Part shown: piece by piece, positions 1-6,833 of the stretch | Layout of the letters: each line of letters starts with the position of its first letter | Numbering within the stretch: the stretch's first letter is position 1 | Assembly (NCBI GenBank): GCA_009691355.1 | Contig: SICW01000005.1 | Location: 1-21,489 of the forward strand | Direction of reading: 5' to 3' | DNA: 21,489 nt | From: Candidatus Woesearchaeota archaeon | GTDB lineage: Archaea; Nanobdellota; Nanobdellia; SCGC-AAA011-G17; GW2011-AR17 | Position numbers and translations under genes: made by a program | Notes under the pieces: model-generated | Told to the model about the DNA's origin: nothing | What the model saw: the letters and a program-made list of their open reading frames with translations, nothing else | Databases searched by the model: none

Positions 1-259
1 CTGGTTCTTGTCGTGCACGTAAGAAAAGACCAATCTTCGAAACCCCAGCACTCTGCGCTTCTGCAACGAGAGAATCAATAAACTCTTCATTAGCCGTTTT
101 ATCTGTAGGAAGAATATGTGCATGTATATCAATAATATAACGATCCCCATAGGAAGAAATGTCTGTTGTACCTGTTTCAGTATCTGTTTCTGAAGAGCAA
201 GCAACAAGGAATATGGAAAATAGAATAAATATAAACAATAGGAAGAAGGATCCTTTCAT
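1..259 (-). CDS. Amidohydrolase-like lipoprotein (3' end outside window)
   Basis: The gene runs off the left edge; 86 N-terminal residues are visible. They begin with a long hydrophobic signal segment (residues 4-20) ending in a lipobox L-V-A-C with Cys21, then an S/T/E/D-rich linker (22-36), then the start of a TIM-barrel hydrolase domain: Y-I-I-D-I-H-A-H, with His46 and His48 forming the HxH metal-binding pair of the amidohydrolase superfamily. The predicted product is an exported, lipid-anchored metal-dependent hydrolase; its substrate cannot be told from this fragment. The ATG at 259 is supported by a TATA-like box about 24 nt upstream, suggesting a leaderless mRNA. Processing would need a type II signal peptidase, and an lspA gene lies at 14737-15174. 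The signal peptide and lipobox are clear; the amidohydrolase call rests on a short stretch. Confidence 0.75.
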   Translation of the reverse strand, partial: MKGSFFLLFIFILFSIFLVACSSETDTETGTTDISSYGDRYIIDIHAHILPTDKTANEEFIDSLVAEAQSAGVSKIGLFLRARQEP

Positions 260-278
260 AAAAGGTATAGGGTAAAAC

Positions 279-287
279 AAATATAGA
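279..287 (-). promoter_or_regulatory. TATA-like box of the lipoprotein gene
   Basis: On the minus strand the sequence reads tctatattt, centred about 24 nt upstream of the ATG at 259. This spacing predicts transcription starting at or next to the start codon. Confidence 0.45.
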
Positions 288-302
288 AATGTTTAGAAAG
301 TC

Positions 303-827
303 TTAATGTGCAAGCATCACACCTTTCTGCACAAATCTCCTTTTGTAGTCTAGTCGTTTATCCACAAAATCCATGTGCACTTCTTTACCTGTCATGCCTA
401 GTACCTGAAAGAATGCCTGAAGGTCTTTTTCATTTCGCACATCCCACTCTTCTTTTGCAAAACTTCCAATCACCATGGGGATCTTATACTTCCTACAGAG
501 GAGAATATTTTGCATAATTCTCCCAAGGAGAACTCCTCGTTTTTCTGCATGAAGGATATTAGAAAAGGAAAAGCCAATAGCAACGTTATTTTCTTTTGCA
601 AGTGAACAAAGCACATGATTGAGACCGGAGTTTCTTTGATGCATGAAATCTTTCCTATTACCAAGATGGGGGTCTAAAAGAATGTCTACATAACGAGAAG
701 ATACAACAGCTCTATTCAGGATATCATCTCCACCCTGCACGACAACCAGCTCTTTGGAAGCGTTCTTAGGAATACCTCGAAGCACTTCTACATGATAACC
801 ATTTCCAGCATATTGGATGATATCCAT
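303..827 (-). CDS. rnp3: Ribonuclease P protein component 3 (Rpp30 family)
   Basis: This 174-aa protein belongs to the Rpp30/RNase P component 3 family, a protein subunit of archaeal RNase P that helps the catalytic RNA trim tRNA 5' leaders. The family signature is visible: R-Y-V-D-I-L-L-D-P (residues 45-53), an R-N-S-G-L-N-H-V-L block near 66-74, N-V-A-I-G-F-S-F near 80-87, and E-E-W-D-V-R near 126-131, matching the conserved E-K-W-D-V-R of thermococcal homologues. At 174 aa it is shorter than the roughly 210-residue thermococcal proteins and seems to lack the first barrel strand. The ATG at 827 has a TATA-like box (849-857) 26 nt upstream, so a leaderless mRNA fits. Stop TAA. The gene is divergent from the orphan at 903. 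Confidence 0.92.
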   Translation of the reverse strand: MDIIQYAGNGYHVEVLRGIPKNASKELVVVQGGDDILNRAVVSSRYVDILLDPHLGNRKDFMHQRNSGLNHVLCSLAKENNVAIGFSFSNILHAEKRGVLLGRIMQNILLCRKYKIPMVIGSFAKEEWDVRNEKDLQAFFQVLGMTGKEVHMDFVDKRLDYKRRFVQKGVMLAH

Positions 828-848
828 ACTAAAACGAATGGTGACTGT

Positions 849-857
849 ATTTTAAAA
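849..857 (-). promoter_or_regulatory. TATA-like box of rnp3
   Basis: The minus strand reads ttttaaaat, centred 26 nt upstream of the rnp3 ATG. It is paired back to back with the plus-strand box at 872-880. Confidence 0.5.
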
Positions 858-871
858 CTTTGCTTCTCAAA

Positions 872-880
872 TTTTATAAA
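872..880 (+). promoter_or_regulatory. TATA-like box of the 206-aa orphan gene
   Basis: The sequence ttttataaa is centred about 27 nt upstream of the ATG at 903. This decides between that start and an ATG at 792, which would overlap the rnp3 coding region and both promoter boxes. Confidence 0.5.
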
Positions 881-902
881 TGGAAATCTAGGGAAAAACC
901 TC

Positions 903-1523
903 ATGAGAAAGCTCATCCATTATGGAACCTTGCATGATGATACTCATATCCATGAATATGATACTCCTCAAATGAAAATAGCAAGAGAATTATACCATAC
1001 AAAATTAAGGGATTTTTATCTTCCTTTCTCAGAAGCTATAGTTGAAGAGCATAGAAGAGATCCATTTCATCGTATATATATGGAAAGCATATGTGATATA
1101 CCCGAATTAGGAGATGGGGATTTTGCAGTGACGCTTCCAGTTCGGGTACTTTTGAAAGAGGGAGTGACCTTGGAGAGTACAGAACATAGGGGTTTAGATC
1201 TCCTACACTCTCTTTGGGGGGGAGAGGAGATATTGAAATATGAAGAAAGACTAAAAAGTATAAGAAAAGATCATTTTTTTGAACAGTTTCCTTTTGAACC
1301 AGAATATAGGCAGATTTTGGAAGAATTTTTTGAAGATGGAGACTATGTAAATATTCATACAGCCAGAGAATGTTGGATAGGTAAAAAGATTGCGAGGAGT
1401 TTGAGAAATAGAGAGAGGGGTGTGCTTTTTCTTGGAAAGTTTCACTCTCCGGAAAATATAAAACTATTTCTTCCAGGAGATATAGAATATCGATATATAG
1501 ATTTATTCCCCGAATTGCAATAA
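903..1523 (+). CDS. Orphan cytosolic protein, 206 aa
   Basis: I do not recognise a family. The frame is open from an ATG at 792, but that start overlaps the 5' end of rnp3 on the other strand and lies upstream of the TATA-like box at 872-880. The ATG at 903 is preferred: it sits 27 nt after the box and fits a leaderless mRNA. The protein is soluble, without signal peptide or membrane segments, rich in charged and aromatic residues. The C-terminal part has a block G-K-K-I-A-R-S-L followed by R-G-V-L-F-L-G-K-F-H, a helix and buried strand ending at a conserved-looking G-x-x-H, which faintly recalls uncharacterised proteins with a G-I-L-F-I-G-A-x-H strand. The stop TAA at 1523 is 4 nt from the convergent ATPase stop. 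Function unknown. Confidence 0.75.
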   Translation: MRKLIHYGTLHDDTHIHEYDTPQMKIARELYHTKLRDFYLPFSEAIVEEHRRDPFHRIYMESICDIPELGDGDFAVTLPVRVLLKEGVTLESTEHRGLDLLHSLWGGEEILKYEERLKSIRKDHFFEQFPFEPEYRQILEEFFEDGDYVNIHTARECWIGKKIARSLRNRERGVLFLGKFHSPENIKLFLPGDIEYRYIDLFPELQ

Positions 1524-1527
1524 AAAA

Positions 1528-2580
1528 TTAATAATACTGCTCATCACCAAAGATTTCATCAGTTTGTTTATTGAGAAGTTCTTCTGCTGACCCTTTCAGC
1601 ATTTTATAGTCATCTGGTCTATATACTTTTGGGCCACCCTTTGCATTTTTATCTTCTTCAACCTTATGTTCTTCTTTCTTCTGTTCTTCTTTCTTCACTT
1701 CAGCTTTAGGCTTTTCTTCAACTTTTGCTTCTTCTTTTTTCTCTTGTCTTCGATCAATAATCACTGTTTTATGAGCTACTTTTTTTTCTTCCACTTTTAC
1801 TTCTTCTTTTTTCACTTCAGGCTTTGGTTTTTCTAGTTCTACCTTTTTATCCACAGCTACAGGAGCATCCTTTTCTTGGAAGAACTGTTTCAAAAAATCT
1901 TCTGTAACGCGTTTTCTTCCTGTTTCTACAGCTTTTTTACAAACTTCTTCACAGGTTTTCAACATAATCCGTACATTATTATCTGATCTTTGGTAGATTT
2001 TTCGTACAACAATATCAGGAAGCAAGGGCAGTTCACCAACTCTTCTTTTAATGACTTGCAAAGCAAGGTCTTCATTCATTTTATGCATACCCACTTCTTC
2101 CGTATGATTCTTGAATCCAGAAACAATCTCACTCTTCTTGATTCCTTTTCCCACAAGAACAATTGATTTAATGTATCCTTCTTGATAGTAAGAGTATAGT
2201 CGTTCGTAGTCTTTTCCACGTAATTCCTGTGCTTCATCTAAAAGAAGAATCATATCTTTTGGCTTCATATCAAAGAGTTGTCCCAAAAATCCATATCTGC
2301 CATTAAGAAGCATTTTCACATTTAAGTGTGCATCCATCCGATTACAACTATAGTAAATAACCTGTTTTTTCCCACCAAAGTCATTGAGAAGTCTTTTCAG
2401 GATACTACTTTTACCATTTCCATAATCACCTTCAACAAGCACGATTTTATTATTTAAGATCCCATAAGAAATTTCATCGACAATCTTATCAAAGCCAATC
2501 ACTTGATCGTGAAATGCTGCTGGTTTAATACTAAACGGATTGTTATGAAAGCCAAGTTCACGAAACCAAACTGTATTCAT
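1528..2580 (-). CDS. AAA-type ATPase with acidic/basic repeat tail (350 aa)
   Basis: This is a P-loop ATPase of the ExeA/Cdc6-like AAA type. Walker A is G51-D-Y-G-N-G-K57-S58 and Walker B is M-I-L-L-L-D115-E116. A helical lid with an R-I-M-L-K-T-C-E-E-V-C block follows around 204-214. Residues 240-310 are a low-complexity tail of alternating Lys and Glu (V-K-K-E-E type units), and the last 35 residues form a second ordered-looking block ending D-E-Q-Y-Y. The N-terminus (W-F-R-E-L-G-F-x-x-N-P-F) matches that of the paralogous ATPase just upstream, supporting the ATG at 2580. Its ATG overlaps the TGA of that paralogue (ATGA), so the two are probably translationally coupled. Role unknown; co-transcription with a membrane protein suggests an inner-face membrane ATPase rather than a replication initiator. 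No winged-helix domain is evident. Confidence 0.85.
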   Translation of the reverse strand: MNTVWFRELGFHNNPFSIKPAAFHDQVIGFDKIVDEISYGILNNKIVLVEGDYGNGKSSILKRLLNDFGGKKQVIYYSCNRMDAHLNVKMLLNGRYGFLGQLFDMKPKDMILLLDEAQELRGKDYERLYSYYQEGYIKSIVLVGKGIKKSEIVSGFKNHTEEVGMHKMNEDLALQVIKRRVGELPLLPDIVVRKIYQRSDNNVRIMLKTCEEVCKKAVETGRKRVTEDFLKQFFQEKDAPVAVDKKVELEKPKPEVKKEEVKVEEKKVAHKTVIIDRRQEKKEEAKVEEKPKAEVKKEEQKKEEHKVEEDKNAKGGPKVYRPDDYKMLKGSAEELLNKQTDEIFGDEQYY

Positions 2581-3269
2581 TTTACACCCCTCTCAAAAAT
2601 TTTCCTTACATCATCTTCTGTAAGGTTTTTATTTCCTACATATGCTTTACACACCTGCTCGCAGTTATTTAAAAACTTTTGTATGTTTTTATTCGATAAT
2701 TGATACACCACTTTAATAATACGATCACTAAGTATGGTTTCTCCCATTTTATCTCGAAAGATTTGTACTGCTTCAAATTCTGAAACAGGATAGAGAGAAA
2801 TGACTTTTCGTATACGCTGTTTCATACTTTCTGTAAGATTCAGTTTCTCAAAGCTTCTCGTTGTAATAATCACAGCGCGCAAATGGTTACTATCATAGTA
2901 ATACTTAATCCTCTCTATATTTTTTGCGTTTAGGTATTCCACATCATCTAGAAGTAAAATCATATTTTTGGGATCTTTCTTAAAAAGCATTCCTAAAATT
3001 CCATTTTTCTTGATAAGAATATGTTCAATATTCAATTCTCTGTCTAAAGCCTTTGCAGAGACATAGGCAACTCTTCCATAGCCTCCAAATTTTCGAATAA
3101 CTTCCTTGAGAATCTTTGTTTTTCCACTACCCTCAGGGCTTTCAATAACAAGAACATTGCCAGAGATAATAGAGTAGTATGCTTCTTTTAGTGCTTCTTC
3201 ATTCCCTACAAACTTTGTTTCATTCTTTAAAGGATTTTCATCAAAATCAAGCTCTTCATACCATTCCAT
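2577..3269 (-). CDS. Paralogous AAA-type ATPase, 230 aa, degenerate motifs
   Basis: This protein is a paralogue of the downstream ATPase: both share the opening W-(F/Y)-x-E-L-x-F-x-x-N-P, a P-loop at similar distance, an M-I-L-L-L-D Walker B and a terminal block N-x-C-E-x-V-C-K. Here the P-loop is S44-P-E-G-S-G-K50-T51, with Ser where the first Gly is usual, and Walker B ends D108-D109 instead of D-E, so hydrolysis may be weakened. It lacks the Lys/Glu tail. An earlier in-frame ATG at 3305 would overlap the upstream membrane-protein gene; the ATG at 3269 aligns with the paralogue's N-terminus and lies just after the stop at 3271, so it is preferred. The likely product is the second ATPase of a two-ATPase complex; its substrate is unknown. 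Confidence 0.83.
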   Translation of the reverse strand: MEWYEELDFDENPLKNETKFVGNEEALKEAYYSIISGNVLVIESPEGSGKTKILKEVIRKFGGYGRVAYVSAKALDRELNIEHILIKKNGILGMLFKKDPKNMILLLDDVEYLNAKNIERIKYYYDSNHLRAVIITTRSFEKLNLTESMKQRIRKVISLYPVSEFEAVQIFRDKMGETILSDRIIKVVYQLSNKNIQKFLNNCEQVCKAYVGNKNLTEDDVRKIFERGVK

Positions 3270-3270
3270 T

Positions 3271-3489
3271 TTATTCAAGCTCCCTTGCTCTTTTTCTATA
3301 ATCATCTGCTTTCACATAATGAGAATTAGCCACTTCATAGTTTCCAGAAGCATATGCTCTTTCTCCCTTCCTGTGTGTTTTTCGTGCTTTTCTGTAATAC
3401 TTTTGCGGATTTTCCTGAAAAAATAAATAGCCTAGCAAAAAAAGAATGAGTACAACAATAACAATTCCCAGTATTTTCCACCATTCCAT
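3271..3489 (-). CDS. Small membrane anchor with TPR-like hairpin, 72 aa
   Basis: This is the first gene of the ATPase operon. Residues 5-22 form one transmembrane helix (I-L-G-I-V-I-V-V-L-I-L-F type), followed by a very basic stretch (Y-Y-R-K-A-R-K-T-H-R-K) and a helical hairpin (A-Y-A-S-G-N-Y-E-V-A-N-x-x-Y-x-K-A) that resembles a single tetratricopeptide unit. The basic side next to the helix predicts a cytosolic C-terminus. The frame is open from an upstream ATG at 3543, but the ATG at 3489 has an AGGAG ribosome-binding site at 3498-3502 with 8-nt spacing and puts the TM helix at the N-terminus. Two nt separate its stop from the next ATG. It may recruit the two ATPases to the membrane; that role is inferred from context only. 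Confidence 0.75.
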   Translation of the reverse strand: MEWWKILGIVIVVLILFLLGYLFFQENPQKYYRKARKTHRKGERAYASGNYEVANSHYVKADDYRKRARELE

Positions 3490-3497
3490 GTCATTCA

Positions 3498-3502
3498 CTC
3501 CT
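3498..3502 (-). promoter_or_regulatory. Shine-Dalgarno site deciding the anchor-gene start
   Basis: AGGAG on the minus strand, 8 nt before the ATG at 3489. It argues against the longer ORF starting at 3543. Confidence 0.6.
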
Positions 3503-3525
3503 GTAAAATCTGGCTGATTCTTCTG

Positions 3526-3535
3526 ATTTATAAGC
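3526..3535 (-). promoter_or_regulatory. TATA-like box of the anchor/ATPase operon
   Basis: The minus strand reads cttataaatc. A start of transcription about 26 nt downstream falls near 3504, just ahead of the Shine-Dalgarno site, giving a short leader. Confidence 0.45.
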
Positions 3536-3591
3536 ATTATCATAGTTTGCTACGTATGTGTGAAGACAGAAAGTGTTCAGGTGTAGTAGTA

Positions 3592-5481
3592 CTAATGGAA
3601 CAGAGAAAGAACTAAAGAAAGAATCTGATAATACCAAGGGATATTTTCCACCGAAATGGATTCAGTATATTCTGTATGGTAAGGGGTTCCAAGAATATCT
3701 GTATAATCCAAGGTAAAAGTAACTTCTTCTTTATAGACATCTTTTCCTTCTATAGGTGAGGTTATGTGTTCTTTAACTTCTAGAGAGCTTAAGGCGAAAT
3801 TTCCTAACGGATCAATATGGATGCTAATATTTTGTACAGGGCTATCTGTCACAAGATCAAAGGCAAGTGTTGCACTATCAGTAAAATTCATACTCTGCGG
3901 TTCAAAATTCTCAATACGCAGATTGGGATTTTTCAAAATAGCAAGATTAAAATAAGAATATCGTGCCTTGCCTCCTTTTTCTGCGCGAACAAAAAGCCTT
4001 TCACTATTCTGGCCTTCAAGGTCTAAGATCCATACGAGCTGTGAAGCTGCACTACTACAGTCTTCTTTAAAACAAACTTCCGCATCTTCTAAGTCTCCAT
4101 CAAGGGAACAAGAAAGAGTTGCAGTATCATTTTGGTAATAGGATTCTTTATCCAAAGAACAAGAGAGAGAAACCTCATTCAGGTAGTCTTTATTTTCATC
4201 AACAATAAGATTGGCAATATCTAACTCAGCATCTTCTTCAGAAATGGGTGGATAGTGAGCACTATAAGTCAGATTAGTTTCTGCAACTTCTCCGTACATA
4301 CTTTGGACTTCAATGAGACTCACATATTCATAGAGGGGATTTATATTCTCAGGAACAGACAAGATCCAGAAGACAGATTTTTCTTCTCCAGGAGCAAGGA
4401 GAACACTTTTTGTATTAGCCCCAACAATTCCTGGTGCTTTACTCAGGCTGAGTTTTACTGGCACATAAAATGAATTATTATTGGAAACAAGAATTTGTAT
4501 AGGCACATAACTTCCTTGACCAACATGATCCTCAAGAGGAAGAACTTCTAAAGAAACATATTTTTGTCCAACGCCTTGCGCACGTATAATTTCAGCATCA
4601 ATACTCATTTTTCCAAGAGCAACATCCAGGCCATTTCCTGTAGCTGAATAAAACAAAGATGCAGAATTCGATCCCAATTCTTCTTTAAATTTAATATGTG
4701 AAGGATCAACCCAACCAAAAGTTCCAAAAGTAACATCTACGGGGATCCACTTTCCATCAATATATACTTCTGCCCACCCATGCGCACCAAAGGTATATCC
4801 TTGATTAGAATACACAATCCCAGAAACAAATCGTGCAGGGATGCCTCTGCTTCGTGCAAGAGAAATAAACAGGTTGGTAAGCTCATCACATACTCCTTCT
4901 TTATGCTCTAAAACATAAGAAGATTTTTCATTCGCTTCAACATTTAAAGTAGAGAGATTATATGCAATGTTTACTTGTGTCCAATTCGCAAGAAGAAAAA
5001 CAACTTTATACAAATCATCTTCTCCTCCAACAATATCTTCTGCAAGAGAATCTATGTCTGGAGTTATATCAATAATATCTGTAGGAATAGTATATACTTG
5101 TACTTCTTCAGAGATGAGGGCTGGGTAAGGAATTTTTTCTGAGATTTCAACAAAGTTGTTTTCGGTTTGCACAGTACTATCAATGGAAAAAGTATACAGA
5201 GAAGATGTCTGCTGCCAAACAAAAGAAACTTCGTCCTCTTTTTGTTCTATTTCTGCATCCGGGCTAGACGGAAAGTTTTGAGAAAGAAGACTTTGATAAT
5301 CATATTCCTTTGGAAAAAAATTCAATATCGTAGAAATTTGGCTCACCGTACCGCTTGTACGTTCTAAAGAAGAGGCGACAACAACATGAGTAGTCAATAT
5401 ACTGACATTATTATAATTATCCACCTCTGCATAGGCACTAGGAAGAAGAAGGAGAATAAATAAAATCAACACTCTTTTCAT
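3592..5481 (-). CDS. Exported transglutaminase-like protein, 629 aa
   Basis: A Sec-type signal peptide covers residues 1-18 (basic K-R, hydrophobic core, P-S-A-Y-A cleavage context). A transglutaminase-like (papain-fold) domain follows, with the catalytic triad visible as Cys198 in E-G-V-C-D-E, His234 in F-G-A-H-G-W-A-E-V and Asp249 in I-P-V-D-V-T-F-G. The remaining roughly 350 residues look like consecutive beta-sandwich (Ig-like) domains with N-x-S/T sites. The last 15 residues are hydrophobic and could be a short C-terminal anchor. In archaea this family is thought to act as extracellular proteases or cross-linkers; the substrate is unknown. The ATG at 5481 lies 24 nt from the palindromic TATA element shared with msrA. 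Stop TAG at 3592-3594, with a TGA 4 codons further. Confidence 0.88.
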   Translation of the reverse strand: MKRVLILFILLLLPSAYAEVDNYNNVSILTTHVVVASSLERTSGTVSQISTILNFFPKEYDYQSLLSQNFPSSPDAEIEQKEDEVSFVWQQTSSLYTFSIDSTVQTENNFVEISEKIPYPALISEEVQVYTIPTDIIDITPDIDSLAEDIVGGEDDLYKVVFLLANWTQVNIAYNLSTLNVEANEKSSYVLEHKEGVCDELTNLFISLARSRGIPARFVSGIVYSNQGYTFGAHGWAEVYIDGKWIPVDVTFGTFGWVDPSHIKFKEELGSNSASLFYSATGNGLDVALGKMSIDAEIIRAQGVGQKYVSLEVLPLEDHVGQGSYVPIQILVSNNNSFYVPVKLSLSKAPGIVGANTKSVLLAPGEEKSVFWILSVPENINPLYEYVSLIEVQSMYGEVAETNLTYSAHYPPISEEDAELDIANLIVDENKDYLNEVSLSCSLDKESYYQNDTATLSCSLDGDLEDAEVCFKEDCSSAASQLVWILDLEGQNSERLFVRAEKGGKARYSYFNLAILKNPNLRIENFEPQSMNFTDSATLAFDLVTDSPVQNISIHIDPLGNFALSSLEVKEHITSPIEGKDVYKEEVTFTLDYTDILGTPYHTEYTESISVENIPWYYQILSLVLSLFH

Positions 5482-5499
5482 CTTTTCTAAAAAGGAAAA

Positions 5500-5510
5500 T
5501 TTATTAATAT
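5500..5510. promoter_or_regulatory. Shared palindromic TATA element for two divergent genes
   Basis: The perfect palindrome TATTAATA (5502-5509) lies almost midway between the start codons at 5481 (minus) and 5531 (plus), with its centre 24-26 nt from each. That is the distance expected for leaderless transcription in both directions from one TBP site. Confidence 0.5.
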
Positions 5511-5530
5511 ACTTTCCCCTAAAAGAAAGT

Positions 5531-6001
5531 ATGGAACAAGCAATGTTTGGTGCGGGATGCTTTTGGGGTGTAGAAGCTGCATTCGGAAAGGTGAAGGGAG
5601 TAAAAAAGACAGCTGTAGGCTATTCAGGGGGAAAAATAAAGTCTCCAAGTTATGAACAAATTTGCACAGACAAGACTGGCCACGCTGAAGTTGTGCAAGT
5701 AGACTTTGATCCTAAAATAATATCCTATGAAAAGCTCCTGGATATATTCTGGAACTTGCACGACCCTACAACGATGAATCGCCAAGGGCCTGATCTTGGA
5801 TCGCAATATCGTTCCGTTATTTTTTATTATAACAAAAAACAAAAAGAATCTGCAATCAAATCAAAAGAGCTTCTAGAAAAATCCAAGAAATTCAAAACTA
5901 AAATTGTAACACAAATCCTTCCTGCAGACCAGTTCTATAAAGCAGAAGACTATCATCAGCAATACTTAGAAAAGCGTGGATTAGCGGTCTGTCATTTTTA
6001 A
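5531..6001 (+). CDS. msrA: Peptide methionine sulfoxide reductase MsrA
   Basis: This enzyme reduces the S-epimer of methionine sulfoxide in proteins, repairing oxidative damage in the cytosol. The 156-aa length is usual for the MsrA core. The catalytic motif G-C-F-W-G is at residues 9-13 (Cys10), the G-Y-S-G-G motif follows at about 31-35, the G-H-A-E-V-V-Q-V-D-F block at about 50-59, and the D-x-G-x-Q-Y-R-S block near residues 94-101. Cys154 in the terminal A-V-C-H-F is a candidate resolving cysteine. No MsrB domain is fused. The ATG at 5531 is about 26 nt from the shared TATA element. The stop overlaps that of the convergent HAD gene by 4 nt. Confidence 0.95.
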   Translation: MEQAMFGAGCFWGVEAAFGKVKGVKKTAVGYSGGKIKSPSYEQICTDKTGHAEVVQVDFDPKIISYEKLLDIFWNLHDPTTMNRQGPDLGSQYRSVIFYYNKKQKESAIKSKELLEKSKKFKTKIVTQILPADQFYKAEDYHQQYLEKRGLAVCHF

Positions 6002-6783
6002 TCTGTTTCTAAGAGTGCAGCAATATCTTTCCAAGAAGAAGCAATGATGTCGGCTCTTGATGCAAGGTGAGAACATCTTCCATGCATAGCGATCACAACA
6101 CTCTCAGGATTCCTGCTCTTTGCCGCATCTGCCATGCCAATATCATCAGCAGTGTCTCCTATAACAACAAAACGATCTGCATCAATGCTTCGTGCAATGC
6201 GTTCTTTGTCACCAGCACCATAAATGCCTCTATGTTGTTTTGGGTCAAATTCAAAAAGAGGGTTAGCATAAATATTTTCAATGCCAAAAACATTTCCGTA
6301 TGCTTCTACAACAGGATGAAATCCACAAGAGATAATCACTCCATCAGCACGGATTTCTCTAAGTACCTCCCTTGCATGGGGATACCTCATTCTTGGAATA
6401 AATTGGACAGCATTCATAATCAATCTTTCAGGAAATCTTTCAAGAGAACGTTGAAAACTATTCACAAGGAAAGAAATATGTCTAGGTCTGTCCTCATCTT
6501 TTCCTTCCTGTATATGCCTTCTTTCATAGCAAAAGATATCTATTCCTTCAGAAACAAATCTTGGGAGCTGTAAAAAAGGAATACGAAGTGCAAGATAAAT
6601 TGCTAAGTCAGCATTGCTAATGCCATGGAGTAATGACGGATAAACACCTCGATGCAGAGTTCCATCCAGATCGTAGAGTCCTTTTTGATGAACATTATCT
6701 TCATTTTTAAGAACAGCAACAAGATCTCTCGGGCCTCTATCTGTGAGAAACAGTTTTCTATGTGCGAAAGGTTGTACAGTCAT
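5998..6783 (-). CDS. HAD-superfamily hydrolase, 261 aa
   Basis: This is a HAD-type phosphatase: motif I is Y-D-L-D-G-T-L with the nucleophile and acid at Asp38 and Asp40, motif II is the Ser of I-I-S-C-G-F near 151, motif III a Lys near 192 (D-K-E-R-I-A), and motif IV G-D-T-A-D-D at 208-213. The helical cap between motifs I and II is about 110 residues. The closest general type is the phosphoserine-phosphatase-like or polar-lipid phosphatase group, but the substrate is not evident. The ATG at 6783 is chosen; the frame continues to a TTG at 6795, which lies 24 nt from a TATA-like box (6815-6824) and so could be a leaderless TTG start. Stop TAA. Confidence 0.85.
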   Translation of the reverse strand: MTVQPFAHRKLFLTDRGPRDLVAVLKNEDNVHQKGLYDLDGTLHRGVYPSLLHGISNADLAIYLALRIPFLQLPRFVSEGIDIFCYERRHIQEGKDEDRPRHISFLVNSFQRSLERFPERLIMNAVQFIPRMRYPHAREVLREIRADGVIISCGFHPVVEAYGNVFGIENIYANPLFEFDPKQHRGIYGAGDKERIARSIDADRFVVIGDTADDIGMADAAKSRNPESVVIAMHGRCSHLASRADIIASSWKDIAALLETD

Positions 6784-6814
6784 GAAAAAACACAAGGGTT
6801 CTGCTCAAAAGTTT

Positions 6815-6824
6815 CTTTATAAGG
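6815..6824 (-). promoter_or_regulatory. TATA-like box of the HAD gene
   Basis: Reads ccttataaag on the minus strand, 24 nt upstream of a TTG at 6795 and 36 nt upstream of the ATG at 6783. Confidence 0.45.
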
Positions 6825-6833
6825 CTTATGTTG

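Noticed and set aside
792..902. Longer N-terminus of the 206-aa orphan from the ATG at 792
   Set aside because: It overlaps the rnp3 coding region and runs across both TATA-like boxes; the ATG at 903 has leaderless spacing from 872-880.
1650..1860. Possible DNA repeat array or CRISPR-like periodicity
   Set aside because: The periodic ttctt-rich DNA simply encodes the Lys/Glu tail; there are no equal-length repeats and spacers.
3270..3305. Upstream ATG (3305) for the shorter ATPase
   Set aside because: The extra 12 residues overlap the anchor gene and have no counterpart in the paralogue, whose N-terminus aligns with the ATG at 3269.
6067..6573. A 168-aa plus-strand ORF inside the HAD gene
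   Set aside because: Antisense to a gene with all HAD motifs; its own sequence shows no recognisable domain.
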